From Artocarpus heterophyllus (Eukaryota; Streptophyta; Magnoliopsida; Rosales; Moraceae): a DNA stretch of 64,000 nt. The translations under genes and the position numbers were made by a program. Under the pieces are notes generated by a model, which saw only the letters and a list, made by a program, of their open reading frames with translations, had not been told where the DNA came from and did not search any database. The DNA lies in NCBI GenBank assembly GCA_025403435.1, contig CM046354.1, positions 20,090,424 through 20,154,423 of the forward strand, read 5' to 3'. Shown here in pieces: positions 24,072 through 36,798 of this stretch (the stretch's first letter is position 1; every line of letters starts with the position of its first letter).

Positions 24072-26233
24072 ATGTCAAAGAAGGCAATAGACATTAGTTC
24101 AAATTCGAGTGAAGCCAGTGATCCCTGGGATAGCAATGATGATAAGGAACTTGACAAATGGATTTTAGAACAGCCTAGGATCGAATAGGCTTCTTAAGTT
24201 GGTGGGGCTAGAAGCAATAGAGAAGTAGAGGAGGGCACCACTGAAGCAAAGAAAAGAGATAGGCCTACAGGTCCTTCTACCCGAAACGAACAAATCGAAT
24301 TGCTCGAAAAGAGAGTGCACAAAACACCAACAAAAAGGGTCTTGTTCTTTTAGAAAAACCCAGAATAGATCCTTAAGAGTGAGGATCTATCAAATATTCA
24401 GATCAAGTATGGGATTCCTGGTTTCATCAAAATTCAACTTCCCCATTCTAGTGAGCAAGTGGATACCCAAAATGATGGCTGGTTATGTATGTATACTAAA
24501 TTTTTTGAGCTAGGACTTCGATTGCCAATCCTTGGGTTTATCCTCAAAGTTGCATCCCACTACCAAATCTCAATTATGCAACTCATGTCAAATGGGTTGC
24601 GACTACTACTCGCTCTAATAGTACTCATTGAAGAGGCTGGCATCAACTTCGATCCACATGACTTTCTCTGGTGTTACTATCTGAAGCCCAATAACAAAAA
24701 CAATGGGTGATTCTACTTTGTTTATAGGCAATCGAAGCATATCATTGCCGATTCATTAATATGGATATGTATTGGGAAGAAAAATACTTCTTCATGTTGA
24801 TCAACTATGATTTAGTCATGCTTACCACTCGATTTCCTTTCCCTTTCCCATTTGGTCATGTTGGTGAATATGGTAGATACTTGTTTTATTTGATGCAGTC
24901 ATTTCGACTAATCCTTACATTTCTTTCTTGCTTTGCAGATTACAAGCTAAACCATCCTACTTCTATAGAGGAACGATTCAGAGAGAAGCTCGACTACCCT
25001 TATTGCTTTGGAAGGATGTACTTGGGCTAAGATTTCACACCCTGGTCAACTTGGGAAATCTTCAATTTGGAAAAAATTCAGAGAAATTCTGACAGGTATA
25101 CCTATTTGTTTTCCTAATTGAGTCGATTGGATTTTTGTTTGTCACAGTGCACTTCAGTAGTTATACTATCCTTCCAAATACATTACTCATCTTTTTGACA
25201 AAGACGTTGTGCTCGCAGAAGCTACTTTGTCATCAATAAAGGTCCCACTCTCGTTGATCAAAGAGGCCATGAAAAGGAAGGCTATCACAAGAGCTATAGT
25301 TAAAGAGAAAAAAAGGAAAAGAGGCAAGGCAAGTGGGTCTAGCACCTTAGACATCCAAAAGACTCTTCCATTGCTGACAGATACTTCAAATTTATCTCCG
25401 CCATCTCCATTTTATATTCAACCCCCAGCATTAAAGAAAAGGAAAGGGGTTGAATCCTCTAAAGCCGATGAAGCTGTCGATGAGCATATACGCAAAAAGA
25501 TACTTAATGTTTCTAATGACGCCAGTATTATTCATGACAAGGAATCAGCTCTGAGGGCTACCAAAAGCTTGAACTTCTCCTCAGATGAAACAAAGTTTGG
25601 TAGAAAGTCTATTGCTTGGCTTCCCAACAAGTCTAAATACTACTTGGATAGGTAAATTTTGAACCCAAGTCTAGTTTTGATTTACGCCGTATTCATAATC
25701 TAATTCTTAATCTTGCATTTTACAAGCCCTTCAAATATTCAATATCTTCGTGAACAAGGCTGAGTATAAGCACGACGGACTCTCTAAGCTTATTCGGGAA
25801 CTAGACGGGCAGCTCAAGAAAGTAGAAGAAGAGAGAGACGATGCAAAGAAAAAAAGAACGAAGCCATTATTGCGTTAGTTACATCAATTGAAAAGGTTCT
25901 CAACTTAAGCAATAGCCTTCGTTTGAGGGACAAAGAGCTTGTTCAGGTAAAGAAAAAGATGGAGGAGAAAACCAACAAAGTCAAGGTAATCAAAAAGCAG
26001 CTCCTCGACTTCCACAGTGAGTCTTCCATTAAGGCAAGGCTAGAAATACTTAAAGAGTTTAAAGAGCATCAATTTAAAAGTTGGGACGTCGACGCTAAGA
26101 TAGAGAAACTTAAAGATCTTTTGTCTCTAGATGCTGTCTCCAAAGTCGAGGAGGCTGATGCAATTGCAACGACTCCTAAAGTTGCTAGGAACAAGGCTTG
26201 GCAGCAAATGAAGAGACTTATGAGCAACCTCTG
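24072..26233 (+). pseudogene. Tat-1 antisense gene (PF04195-like plus coiled coil)
   Basis: It lies opposite to the element's pol. It starts MSKKAIDISSNSSEASDPWD, is stopped after about 38 codons, and continues in pieces. 24459-24710 carries FFELGLRLPILGF and related hydrophobic segments typical of the 'putative gypsy type transposon' domain. 25209-25655 is basic and low-complexity (KEKKRKRGKASG). 25923-26233 is a lysine/glutamate-rich coiled coil. Gaps at about 24710-24760, 25030-25208 and 25656-25922 may be introns or decay. The product's job is unknown; this type of gene is found in Tat-lineage elements between IN and the 3' LTR. It has its own TATA box. Confidence 0.7.
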
Positions 26234-26597
26234 ACCATCTAGGGCACTGCGGACTAGATGCAACTATCTCTCCCTTTTTTTGTATACCTTGTAATGAACA
26301 TTTTTTTTTGTGTATTGTAATGAACAACTTTGTTGATTTTTGAATTGAATCAAAATTGTTTGCTTTTACAATCTGTTTTGGTATTGATCTCCCTTCAAAG
26401 TTTCATTCATAAATAATGCAACTTTAAAGTCGTTAGATTGCCTCATGATCAATCAAGTACTAATAGGCTTTGGCAATTCTAAATATCAAACAGTCACTAG
26501 AAACTATTCTAAATTGGATCGAGAGGAAATATATTCATTTAATACGTTTGTCATAATAAACATAAATTTAGATGAAATTGACTCATAAATACATTTA

Positions 26598-26960
26598 AGT
26601 CATGAAGACGGCTTTGCGAGTCAAACACTAATCATGTAGGTAGAATCGAGCATTGAATGAGTAATTCAAATTCAGTAAGAACTAAGGCAATGAAGGTACC
26701 AGAGCTAAGAAGATGGCGATGTCAAATCAAACATTGGATGAGGATATCAAATCTAGTGGATAACTTTCGAAATCCATAAAGACGGTGAGCCATGAGATGG
26801 CGATTATAAATTGAATACTGGATAAGTTGATTGAATCCAGTGTTGATGAATTTCAAGAGCCATGAGGATGGCAATTGTGAATCAAACACTGGATGAGTTG
26901 ATTGAATCCAATGTTGATGAATTTGGAGAGCCATGAAGACAGTGAGCCAAAATTATGGCA
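26598..26960. repeat. Tandem repeat, about 70-85 bp unit, in the Tat-1 3' region
   Basis: Two clear units (26787-26856, 70 bp; 26857-26927, 71 bp) share gagccatgag, actggat, gttgattgaatcca and gttgatgaattt. A more diverged unit begins at 26702, a fragment near 26598, and a new unit starts at 26928. It lies between IN and the antisense gene. Tat-lineage elements are known to have variable tandem repeats at this place, and these can seed satellites. Confidence 0.8.
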
Positions 26961-27269
26961 AGAAATTGAGAACGCAATGCGTCGAGCAAAATGGTTACTA
27001 TAATGATAACGTGGCTATACTTGTTTATAGTACCAAGCTGCCTACATATCCATATGTAGGGATCAAGCTAGATATAGTTGAATTTTTACAAGCCTATGCT
27101 CTTTACAACTATTGCTAGAGTAGTCGTTTGATTGATGCTTAGGAATTATGTCAATGGGCAACCTACCATGAAATGAATTAAACAACATTACAAGAAACCT
27201 AAAAGATTATACGAAAACTGTTCAGTTCAAAATCTTCTTACAGTTCAAAATCTTCAGTTCAAGTGACAG

Positions 27270-28300
27270 CATTTCAACTTTTGCTAATGATGGGACCGTC
27301 TAGTTTCTCCAATTTGTAAACACCATCATGTACAATGCTTTTGACTCAATATAGGCCTTCCCAATTAGCGACTAACTTTCTAACATTCGCTTCTCTCATA
27401 TTCTAAAAAACTTTTTGTAGCACAACGTCTCCCACCTCGAACCTCTTGATTTAAACCTTGGCATTGTAGTACATGGCATCTACTTGCTGATATCAACCAA
27501 GGCGATAGAGAGCATTTTTCCTCTTTTTGTCAATCAAATCTAGTGCATTTCTCATCATTTCTTTATGCATCTCTTCATTGAGAAGAGAATAGTCAATCCA
27601 GAGGTCCCGAGCGACAACCTCGACTGGGATCATCACTTCTGTGCTGTAAACAAGTGAGAATAGGAATTCATCAGTTGCAAGCCTTAGGGTTGTTCGATAA
27701 GCCCATAGCATTATTTGGAGTTCTTTGACCCAACATCCCTTTTTGACCTCAAGCTTTTTCTTCAAGTTTATGACGATCGTCTTGTTCATTGCTTTGGCCT
27801 TTCCATTCCCTTGGGGATATCTAGGCATCAAAAAGCTCAAGATGATGTCCCAATTATGACAGAATTTCTTGAAGGAAATGGAGATGAATTGGGAGCCATT
27901 ATCAGTAACAATCTCCCTCGGTACTCCAAACTAGTAGATGATATTTCTCCAAATAAATCTCTTGACATCACGTTCTTTAATATCTACAAAGGCTTCAGCT
28001 TCAACCTATTTAGAGAGAAAATCTATAAGAATGTGATGGTATTTTACCTGCCTAAAGGCTGGAGGAAAAGGCTAGACCATGTCCATTGAATGCTTCATGA
28101 AGAGATATTACGAACTGATCGATGAAAGTTCTTTAGCAGGTGGATGGATTGTTCGTGCATATCTCTGGCAACTATCACATTTCTTAGACAAGTCCTTCGA
28201 ATCGCTTTGTATGGTCAGTAAGTAATAGCCCTGTCTTTTGATCTTGTTGTATAGAGATCACTCTCCTAAATGATTGTCGCATAAACCCTCATGAACTTCT
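27270..28300 (-). pseudogene. Tat-1 integrase
   Basis: On the minus strand the zinc-finger end (KCDSCQRYA) and the core are readable: first Asp in HSMDMV, second Asp in VTDNGSQF. The place of the catalytic Glu reads PQGNGKAKAMNKTIV where the family has Q-A-E, so Glu is replaced by Lys. The piece at 27840-27493 is continuous for 115 codons and runs past this site; other parts have stops. Integrase joins cDNA ends to host DNA. This copy would be inactive even without the stops. Confidence 0.85.
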
Positions 28301-28699
28301 CGAATGACTCTCTTGACTTCATCTTTTTTGAGGCATCAGATGTAAGGACCTACGATTGATCATTTGTAAAGCTTCTCATCTATCAATCAGTACCTTGCTA
28401 CTTGGACCTTAATCTTCCTTGGGACTTGCTTATTGTCTAGAAGCCATCCATTGCTTATGTACATCTTGATTGGCATCCTCCAGTCATCTCTAGGTTTCAC
28501 CTAGTTCATCTCTTCTGTGGCTTCGATGCTAAGTCACTCGATGTACTCTAGAGGGAGGATCTTTTTTTCTTTCACCTCAACAGATGACCCTAGATTGGCG
28601 AGCACATCTACTCATGAGTTCAACTCACACGACGCATGTCTCACTTCGAAATGGTCAAACTAATGTTTCAATTTATTCACGATCTCTACATAGGAGATC

Positions 28700-29010
28700 A
28701 TCTTATCGTCTTGTGCTTCATACTCTCCGATGATCTAATAAACAACCAAGGTTGAATAGCTTTCCCCAATAAGTTAAGTATCCCCTAGTGTCCTGCAAGT
28801 TTTAGAGCAGCGATCATGGCTTCGTACTCCACTTTGTTATTGGTTACTTTAAAAGCCAATTTGAAGCTTTGTTCGATTTCCTCGCTTGTTGGTGACCATA
28901 GCAAGATTTCGACTCCTGAACCTCTTTTGTTGTTAGCTTCATCCAACTACATGGTCCACAATTTCGGCTCATCGTTATCTAGCTTGTATGTTAGTTCTAC
29001 AACAAAATCA
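28700..29010 (-). pseudogene. Tat-1 second (archaeal-type) RNase H
   Basis: Minus-strand residues read NNKRGSGVEILLWSPT, then EIEQSFKLAFKVTNNKVEYEAM. This matches the additional RNase H of Tat-lineage elements (DGSSN..GSGAG...L.FKATNNEAEYEA). The leading Asp-Gly pair is altered to DEA. It lies between the usual RNase H and IN, as in other Tat elements, and has in-frame stops. Confidence 0.8.
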
Positions 29011-29172
29011 GCTAATACTTGCACTTTTAACATGATTGAGGCTTGTACTCGATGTTGAATTTTATGAGTTTAATAGCTGATTTTGCTAATCTTCCTGAAA
29101 CATCTACCTTTGTAGAATGGCTCACATCAGATACGATGAGAACACTACGATCATGTGGCTTTGGAAATATGG

Positions 29173-29457
29173 TTATAATTTGTGCATGGATATGACTAGC
29201 GCGAGAGCATGATCGAGTACCTCATTTTTGCATCTAGTAAGATATGACTGACAAAAAAACACTAGCTTTTGAATCAAGTCTTCTTCCCTGATCACTACAA
29301 AACTAGCTGCTGTTTTCAAAACTGCCAAGTAAAGATACAACAACTCTTCATCTTTCGGTTTTGATAAGATCAATGGAGTGGAAAGGTATTTTTTTAGATC
29401 TTGAAAAGCTTGCTTGCATCGATAGCTCCAATCAAACTTCGTGTTTGTCTTCAACAA
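29173..29457 (-). pseudogene. Tat-1 RNase H
   Basis: The frame carries FDWSYRCKQAFQDLKKYL and the following strand-turn region of gypsy RNase H, with the LILSKP segment. It is downstream of RT and upstream of the second RNase H. It degrades the RNA strand of the cDNA hybrid in live elements. The frame is short and the element is dead. Confidence 0.85.
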
Positions 29458-29469
29458 TTGAAAGAATGG

Positions 29470-30340
29470 TAAACACTTGTCAGACGAGCAAGCTATGAAT
29501 CGGCTTAAAATTATGACTCATCTGGTCAGGTTTTGGATTTCTCCTTTGTTCTGTGATGATGGCATCAGTTGGAAAGTATTTACTTGGTGTGGGTTCATCT
29601 CAATCCCCCGTTTTGTCACAAAATATCCCAAGAACATGTCGTTGGTAACCCCGAAAGTACACTTTTATGGTTTCAACTTCATGTTATACTTCCTTGGCAC
29701 CTCAAAGTATTCTTGTAAATGTTGTGGATGAAGATAAGCCTACAAAGACTTTACTAGCATATCGTTAATATAAACTTCCATATTCTTATCGATTTGTTCC
29801 TTAAACATCTTGTTAACGAGCCTCTAGTTGGTTGCTCAAGCATTCTTCAACCCAAACAACATGACCTTGACATAGAAAACACTATGCTCAGTGATGAAGG
29901 CTGTCTTTATTTAATCTTCAGGATATAAAAGGGTCTAATTATAGTCAAAGAAGGCATCGAGGAAACTCAAAATTTCATGGCCAATAGTAGCATCAACAAG
30001 TCTATCGATGTGAGATAATAAATAGCTGTCTTTTGGGCAGGCTTTATTCAGGTCCGTGAAATCTACACACATTCATCATTTCCTGTTTTTCTTCTTGACT
30101 ATCACGGTATTTGCTAGCCAATCCAGGTATTGAACTAAATGAATGAATCTCACTTCCAGCAGACACCTTACTTCTCCCTTCACTATATTATTTCGTTTAA
30201 CCCCTAGATGTCTCCTTTTTTGTCACATAAGTCGATGGTTTGGATTGACATTAAGTGGGTGCGAAATGATATTTGGGTCTATTCCAAGCATATCTGCATA
30301 AGACCATGCCAAGCAATCTTTATTAGCCTTCAAAAAATTT
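29470..30340 (-). pseudogene. Tat-1 reverse transcriptase
   Basis: Minus-strand sequence reads CVDFTDLNKACPKDSYLL and SFLDAFFDYN, then the polymerase motif near 29758-29772 as VYINDML. The family motif is Y-V-D-D, so the first catalytic Asp of the pair is Asn (a G-to-A change). The connection region FLGYFVTKRGIE follows. Several stops interrupt the frame. Inactive. Confidence 0.87.
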
Positions 30341-30432
30341 ACTATAGTAAACTTTACCTCTGGTTGAGCTGTGAGCCGATATTTACTGTCCAGCGCTTAC
30401 GTTTGGGGTTAATTTGAGCCTCATCTAGTTGC

Positions 30433-31018
30433 TCAAGTATTGGCTCCCCCAGCTCCTGATTGCTTGACCCATTCAACGAGTTCGTCTATAGTTGCTATAA
30501 TGCTTGTCTCTTCTACTTCATCATTGTCAGATAGCAACTCTTCGCTATGTCTTGGTTCCTGCGGATTTCTCGTACCCCTCGCTTCATTAGGAATTGGATT
30601 TGCTGGTGATAGCTGGATAGGACCACCTTCATTGAATGTATCCACAGTAGTCCAAAGATCATGTTGTACCTAGAAGGGCAGTCCAAGATAAGAAAATTTG
30701 TCATCTTATTTTCCTCAATAGCATAAATAGTTAGTTTGATCCATCCCCGTGCTACGGTGGCTTCCCTATTAAATCCCACTAGCGTGGTGGTCAACTTTTC
30801 TATCTCCTTTTCTTCATGTCCATTTCTTTCCACATTAAAAGAAACAAAATATCTACTGAGCTCCCATTATCGACAAATATTCTTTCAATTTCATAGTTCG
30901 TGACATTGAGCTTGGTCACCAAAACGTCATTGTGTAGCCTGTCGAGCCCCAACGCCACCTCGCTACAAAAAGATATGGTATGCTCGCTAAACTCTTCCAT
31001 TGTGGAATTAGTGGTCAC
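30433..31018 (-). pseudogene. Tat-1 aspartic protease
   Basis: The motif IFVDNGSSVDILF lies in the frame that starts at 31018. The usual site is D-[TS]-G, here D-N-G. The downstream region holds FLILDCPSRYNMIFG and IHSMKVVLSSYHQ, typical of Tat proteases and the linker to RT. It is split into overlapping frames by a shift near 30830. The protease would cut the gag-pol polyprotein. Confidence 0.82.
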
Positions 31019-31633
31019 TTGACTCGCTCTTCTTTGATGTGCTTCATTTGGTTAGGAGGATCTCCAATATAAACAGTGCCCCCATAGATGGCTCAAATCA
31101 CCTTCCCTAACTGGTGGTGGTGGTGTTTTCTCTTAGGCAGGTCAATTCCTCTATTCGCTTCACTCACGGTCCAACTTGTAGGTCTATTTCCCTCATTCAT
31201 ATAGGTACTTCTTTAACTATCCTTTTAGTAGTTCCGCGATCTTAGTTTGCAGAGCCTTACAGTCGACCATTAAATGTACTGTGTCTTGGTGAAACTCATC
31301 ATACTTTGTATGGTTGCGAGATTGGCTAGAGGCTATTTTGTTTGACTACCTAATGTAGTCCTTCTCTTCCAACTATGCAATCAGTTTGGTCGGGGATATG
31401 TTCAAAGCATGTTTTGGTGGCGATAATGGTTTGTTCCCCCTTTGTGGCTTATACTCGTCCTTCTTTCTTCACTCCCTTCTCGGTGGTGTTTTTGTTCATT
31501 CTTTTTGATTTGGTCGAGCCTTTCGTTATCTCTCAACCCTCCTATTTTGTTCTCTACTTCTTACGAGTTCCCGTTTGCATCGCTCATTCTCTTCTTCAAA
31601 ATCGATCCATCCCTTAGCTTTATTCAGTGCCTC

Positions 31634-32862
31634 CTAGATCATTTGCAGATACTCCAAGCAAATGCTGTTCTTGAATGAAGACTTATGCAAAAGTCCTTTC
31701 TTTAAAGCCTCCCAAGCCATCCCATCCTCTAGATCTGAAATCTCTAAGATGGCTTTGTTGAACCTTTTTATGTAAGCCCGTAGCATTTCTCTTGGGCTCT
31801 GAATTACCAACCAAAGGTCTTTGGTCATCTTACCTATCTTGATATGCACTGAGTAGGCTTTGACGAAAGAGTCTACCAACTCTTCAAAGCTATCAATCGT
31901 CCCAGCAAGCAAGTTGTTGAACCATTAGAGGGCTGGTCCCTTCAAACTCTATGTGAATAGTTTGTATGTCATTTCATCCAATATCAAATCTGGAAAGTTG
32001 ATCTTACTAATGACATTCTTGCACTACAGGACATGATCTTTTAAGTCTATGGTTCTATCGAAGTGTATGAACACAAGGTTTCCATAATTGAGAAGAACGA
32101 CAGAAGTAATCCTCTTTGTAAATGGAGTTTCGTGAATATTTTTAAAGATGTCATCGAAAGCTATGGTCTTGCTCGTGGCTTTAGTAACTTTTTTGTCGAT
32201 TTTCTATTCAACAATTTTGGTGTTTTGGCTAAGCATGTCTTTCATCATTTGCTAGATGGCCTCGGCGGTTAGTAAGGTCGGTATCTGAACGGCCTCTACT
32301 CATGCTGTTTTCTCAATCGTTTCATCCTGCCCTTCGATATTTAAGGATTTTATTTGCTTGCGTTATGCTGAGCATTCACAGCTGCCACTGTTGCCGTTGG
32401 TATTGGTGTTTTGTAGTTGTAGTCGCTGGTGTAAGTACTAGAGTTGTGTATAGTGCTTTCATCCTTCTAATGGGGCTGTAGGAAGGCTATTGCCTGGCTA
32501 GAGGTAATGTCTGGAACTGCCATTGTGTTGTCATCGTGCTTGAAAATGTGAAATACCCATAGTATAGGTAGTAATACTAGTAAGCTGTTAGCTGGGAATT
32601 TTGGTAGCTGATTTGGCTCTTGAGAGCAGTGTTCTCATTGTTGTGTTGTTCCAATCGCCTGTTACATTCTAAGAACATGTTATTTGCTTGTGAAGCAGCT
32701 TTCTCAATGTTGCCACCTCCATAGTAAGGGTTTCCATCTGTTGGTTTCCTTAAGACATGGTTTGCGTTTCTTCATTCTGCATGTTAGGTATACTATGGTT
32801 GTCTGCGTTGTCTGTTATTTCTGGTGATAAAGCTTCAAAATCCTTGAGTTGATGATCTAAAC
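31634..32862 (-). pseudogene. Tat-1 gag
   Basis: The frame at 31912-31634 reads GTIDSFEELVDSFVKAYS, then QSPREMLRAYIKRFNKAILE. This is the conserved core of the retrotransposon gag (capsid) domain of gypsy elements. The N-terminal part up to the LTR is broken by stops and low in recognisable motifs. The leader just before the 5' LTR carries the putative primer site. Confidence 0.82.
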
Positions 32863-32882
32863 GCCTCATGATGGACACCAAA
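32863..32882 (-). promoter_or_regulatory. Putative primer-binding site of Tat-1
   Basis: Minus-strand TTTGGTGTCCATCATGAGG begins one to two bases after the 5' LTR end. The matching tRNA could not be assigned. Confidence 0.45.
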
Positions 32883-32883
32883 C

Positions 32884-33705
32884 TGTAGACATTGGATCTA
32901 CAGTTAAATATAAATGTGTTAGATCAATTTAATGTTTTACTATTTATAAGTTTGGGCCCTCAAATCACCGTTATTAGGATCTGTTTAGCTTCAAGGAACA
33001 TCGTTAATATAATTATAGAAAGTAAATTAGAACAAAGCTGTGAGAAATCAAATAATACTAGAAAAATAAATGATATCAGCCACATAGATTTATAGTGGTT
33101 CACTTTGTAATAAAAGCTACATTTATTGTCCTTCACTATGGATGAATAAATGAGTACAAGTTACAAAAATATTGAATGAAATGATATATGAATAAGAAAT
33201 TATTTTTGCAAAGTTTCTATAGAGTTTGTCATATGCCTTCAATGAAGTTGCTCATGCCTTTATATTGAGCGCAACATGAGATCGTGGCCCCAAACTGATA
33301 GAAGGAGTGAGAGCAGTAATGCACATTATAGTAGGACAAGTGTCAATCTGTGATAGGGCGTACGAATCAGGTTTCTTCTACGTTTTAGTTCATGGCTTGG
33401 CACGTTACCTCTTATAACTGCTAGGTTCCGTACATTGATTTCATCGAATCAACACTTAGGCAAATCTACCATAATAAAGAAAGTTTAGATTTAAATGATG
33501 AAGTAAAGTCGAAATCAAACTATAGCCAATGATTGAATCGATCGAAGCATCAACTTGGCTGAGTATTGAGTAAGTGGTGCTTCTCGTGTCAATCTACCTC
33601 TAATTGAATACTCTTGCTAGGCTCGATTCGCTCTAACTGTAATTTAGACTCCTCATTTTGGTCCTTAATTGAATGATTTGGGCCTAACCAAATCATACCC
33701 CAACA
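32884..33705 (-). repeat. 5' LTR of Tat-1 (822 bp)
   Basis: On the plus strand it runs TGTAGACATT to ACCCCAACA. It aligns end to end with the LTR at 22551-23376 with many substitutions and few gaps. It is followed by gacat. Confidence 0.9.
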
Positions 33706-36169
33706 GACATCAGGTCATATTGAAAAAGATTGATATCACTACTAAAATTTGCTACTTATCGTTATGTGAACCTGTTATGAAAAAATTAGAATTTAAGTTA
33801 GGAACTCTTAACACTACTCATTTTCTGGTGTAAAATTCAGCATAACGTAGCATTTGTCCGATTTGGTCCTTTAATAAATATAGCAGGAAATAGTAATATT
33901 TGTTATGGAATAGAGTAGAATAGTGCATTAATTCTTGCTATTTTATATTTTTTACCAAATATAGGTTTAGTCTGGCAAGTACCAACTGTTATAGTTTAAA
34001 GCTCTCACATGCTATAGTAAAAAGCAACAATTTGCTACAGTTAGAGGTGTTCACGGATTGAAATTTATGGATTTAAATTCAATTCACAATCTAATCCAAA
34101 ATCTTCAAATTGGGAAAATATCAATCTACAATTTAATCGAGAACTTTCGGATTAGAAAAATCTCAATCCATAATCCAATAAAAAACCATTAGATTGGATT
34201 CAAGGATTTGCGAATTAAGCTATGAACTTTTAAACCAAGAAAATTGAAGGCCAATTTTTTCAACATCAAAAATTAAAATAAACAATTTATAATATAAAAT
34301 CCCTTAATAAAGTTAAATTTGTTAAAACTAATCATTATAAGACAAATTAGTATCAACAAAACTTAAAATCAAATCTTCTTTAAAAAAAAACTCAAAATAA
34401 ATTATTGTTCGGCAACACTTAAAACTTTAATCACTTCTCTTACTTTTCTTTGGTAAATAGATTCGAATTGTGTTAATTTGAATTATTTTGATTTGAGTTG
34501 TATGATTTGAATTGTGTGATTTGAATTGCTATTCGAATCAACGTTTGGATATGCATTTAAAGTGTTAATCTTAATAGAAAATAAAATTAGAATTTGTGTT
34601 GGGATAGATAGTGGAAAAAGTTTTTGATTTATTAACAAATTTAAAACAATCTTAATGTTCATGATATTAAACAATATGCAATTTGTGTTTGATTTATTCC
34701 TTTCTTCATTAGAAACACAATGAAAGAAGAATCGTCTCAATCGGATATCAAATGAAGAAATTATGATTTTTTTCCACAAATATAGAAGAGAGAATATGAG
34801 ATTTTACTGTAACAAACTGATTCGAATCCAAAGAGTTTAAGGGGCAATAGAACTCTAAAAACTTATATCCAAATAATTGATTTGATTTAAATTTTGAGAG
34901 AAACAAATATCTATCCAAAGCATTTTTTGGACTCAAAGTTCAAAAAATTAGCTCAATATACCGAACAAACAGACTCTTAAAATTTCCTATTTCTAACTTA
35001 TGTCTCACGATTTCATGAATACTCCTAGCTACAATGTAAAGTTCTCACATGTTATAATATTCAAGTTTCAACTTAGTTTCAAACACACTCATAATAATAG
35101 CAATTATATTAAAAAAAAAAAAAACCTCAATTAGTAAAGTCATTTTTTTCTACCGAAAATGAGTCATGTCATTTTAGTATAAAATCCGTTAACAGGATCC
35201 TAATCCTAATCAAAAGAAGAACTAAGTGGCAAAAAATGACGTGAAATTATATTAGTAGAGTAAACTGAAGAGAGCGCGTCGTGAAATAAAAAAAGAATCC
35301 CAAAAACAAAACCGACAGCGAGAATCATTTGAAAAGAGAGACATCGTACAGTTTCACAGACTGCATTTCACTTGCCACCTCCTTCGGACTTTTAACTCTT
35401 TTTTTTTTCTGTGATTGCCCACTCGTGCGCCCCGTTCTCTCTCCCCTTTTTCTTCTTTTTTTTTTTTTTTTTTTGCTCTCCACTCCCACCGGGTTGGCCC
35501 CTCTTGCTTTTGTTTCGCAAGTTCAGTTCACTTTTCCAATGTTCTATATGTTTGAGACTCCTGAGAGGACTTACAAGCACCTCATAAAAGCCCGTTTGGA
35601 ATTGATTTTTGGGCAAAAGTTACAGTAAGGTATGTATTTTGTTATTTTAATCGTTAAATTGATTTTTTTTAATTGTTAATTTATAACTAGAAATAGTCTA
35701 GGCTCACGTTGCATCTTTTACCATAAGCTCTCCTTAACTTTTTAAAGCTTTCAAGAATCGTCATGATTATAAGGCTACGTCATGTTTATATATCAGTTAA
35801 TTCTAATGAGAGATGAAAATATTGATGCCCGTAGAAATGTCTAGGCTCACATTCATGGAAGTGCCGATGGATAATATTTTACATGATAATACAAGCATAC
35901 AAAGTACATAATTTAATACAATCGTATTTCATAACTTCATGGACGTTCAAACACATGAGTTTTGTACGTCATCCTTGTTTAAACAATATTTCCAAAATAA
36001 ATGCTTGAATTATTTTAAAAATAGTTATTGAGACCCCTCATAAAATAGTAGAGTGCATATGAATTTTAATTTTTTGTTCTTAAAAGTATCTTATTCTTTT
36101 TTATGTCTTTTTTCATATGTGTATCATATCAATGGCTATCCTTAGAAATAATTATATATATTTGGGAAT
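33706..36169. other. Intergenic with MITE fragments
   Basis: Fragments of the 160-bp MITE family lie near 33985-34045 and 35020-35060 on the minus strand (core tctcacatgctatagta and close variant). A pyrimidine-rich block at 35395-35480 includes a long T-run. A frame at 35329-35628 has a non-ATG start and ends close to a consensus-like splice donor (aaggtatgt, about 35629); I would not call it a gene. Confidence 0.4.
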
Positions 36170-36798
36170 TGTTGTTACGGGTATGCTCGGCACCCTTCCT
36201 GAGAAGCTCACCTTGGGTGTCCAACCACCCTGCTTGGACAGAAGTCATTGTTGGAGTTCACACAACTCTCCTGTTGATCAACACACTTTCCCGAGGTGGT
36301 CCCCGAGGCCTCTTTTGACCGTCACTCAAGATATCGCCTCATCGAAAGTAGCGTGCTCAGGTTGGATGGACATGGCCTAAAGCCAGGTAATAACACATTT
36401 ACAAGGCCACCATAGGGCCCCATTATAGCTCTTAGATGAAGGGTTATCCACCATCTGAGATTGTGACAAACGTCACCTACCACCCTGCTACCACGATATG
36501 GTGCACCAAGGTCACAGGGCGGACCTGTCCTACACCCGATCCATATGAGAGACTATAAATAGGAGCACTAACTCCACCCTCAAGATAACTGGACTCTCTC
36601 ATACCTACTCCTAGCTTCCTTCTCGGCCGAACGGGTATCTGACTTAAGCGTTGAAGAGTCCTTGACTGGCACAACACTATGTCCTCTTGACCTCCAGACA
36701 TTGCCTCTTCTTGCAGGTTTCTTCAAGAAGCCAAGACGAGCAAGACAGGTAGTCCGATTACCGTGTGTAGCTGCACGTGCTGTTGATCGACAACAACA
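36170..36798 (+). repeat. Probable solo LTR (about 630 bp)
   Basis: It starts TGTTGTTACGGG, has a TATA box (TATAAAT, 36554-36560) and a GC-richer body, and ends GACAACAACA. The end resembles the Tat-2 LTR end (GCAACAACA) and the block gtgttgatc/ctgttgatc is shared. No internal region flanks it. No exact target duplication was found, so the ends may be off by a few bases. Confidence 0.6.

Larger units (their letters stand above)
22551..33705 (-). mobile_element. Complete, decayed Tat-lineage Ty3-gypsy element (Tat-1)
   Basis: Two LTRs in the same orientation (22551-23376 and 32884-33705) enclose, on the minus strand, gag, PR, RT, RNase H, a second archaeal-type RNase H and IN. A tandem-repeat tract and a gene on the opposite strand follow. 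This order, with dual RNase H and an antisense gene before the 3' LTR, marks the Tat lineage (Retand/Grande/RIRE2 type). A polypurine tract (minus GAGTAGGGGCTAAC) abuts the 3' LTR. The two LTRs differ at many positions (about 15 in the first 100), and the flanks aatat and gacat no longer match, so the insertion is old. Confidence 0.92.

Noticed and set aside
31375..31678. Two plus-strand frames with hydrophobic runs
   Set aside because: They are antisense to Tat-1 gag and have no domain.
22546..33710. Target duplication of Tat-1
   Set aside because: The flanks aatat and gacat match at only three of five bases, so I do not claim one.
35329..35628. Possible first exon ending near a splice-donor-like aaggtatgt
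   Set aside because: The start is not ATG, much of it is a T-run, and no downstream exon was recognised.
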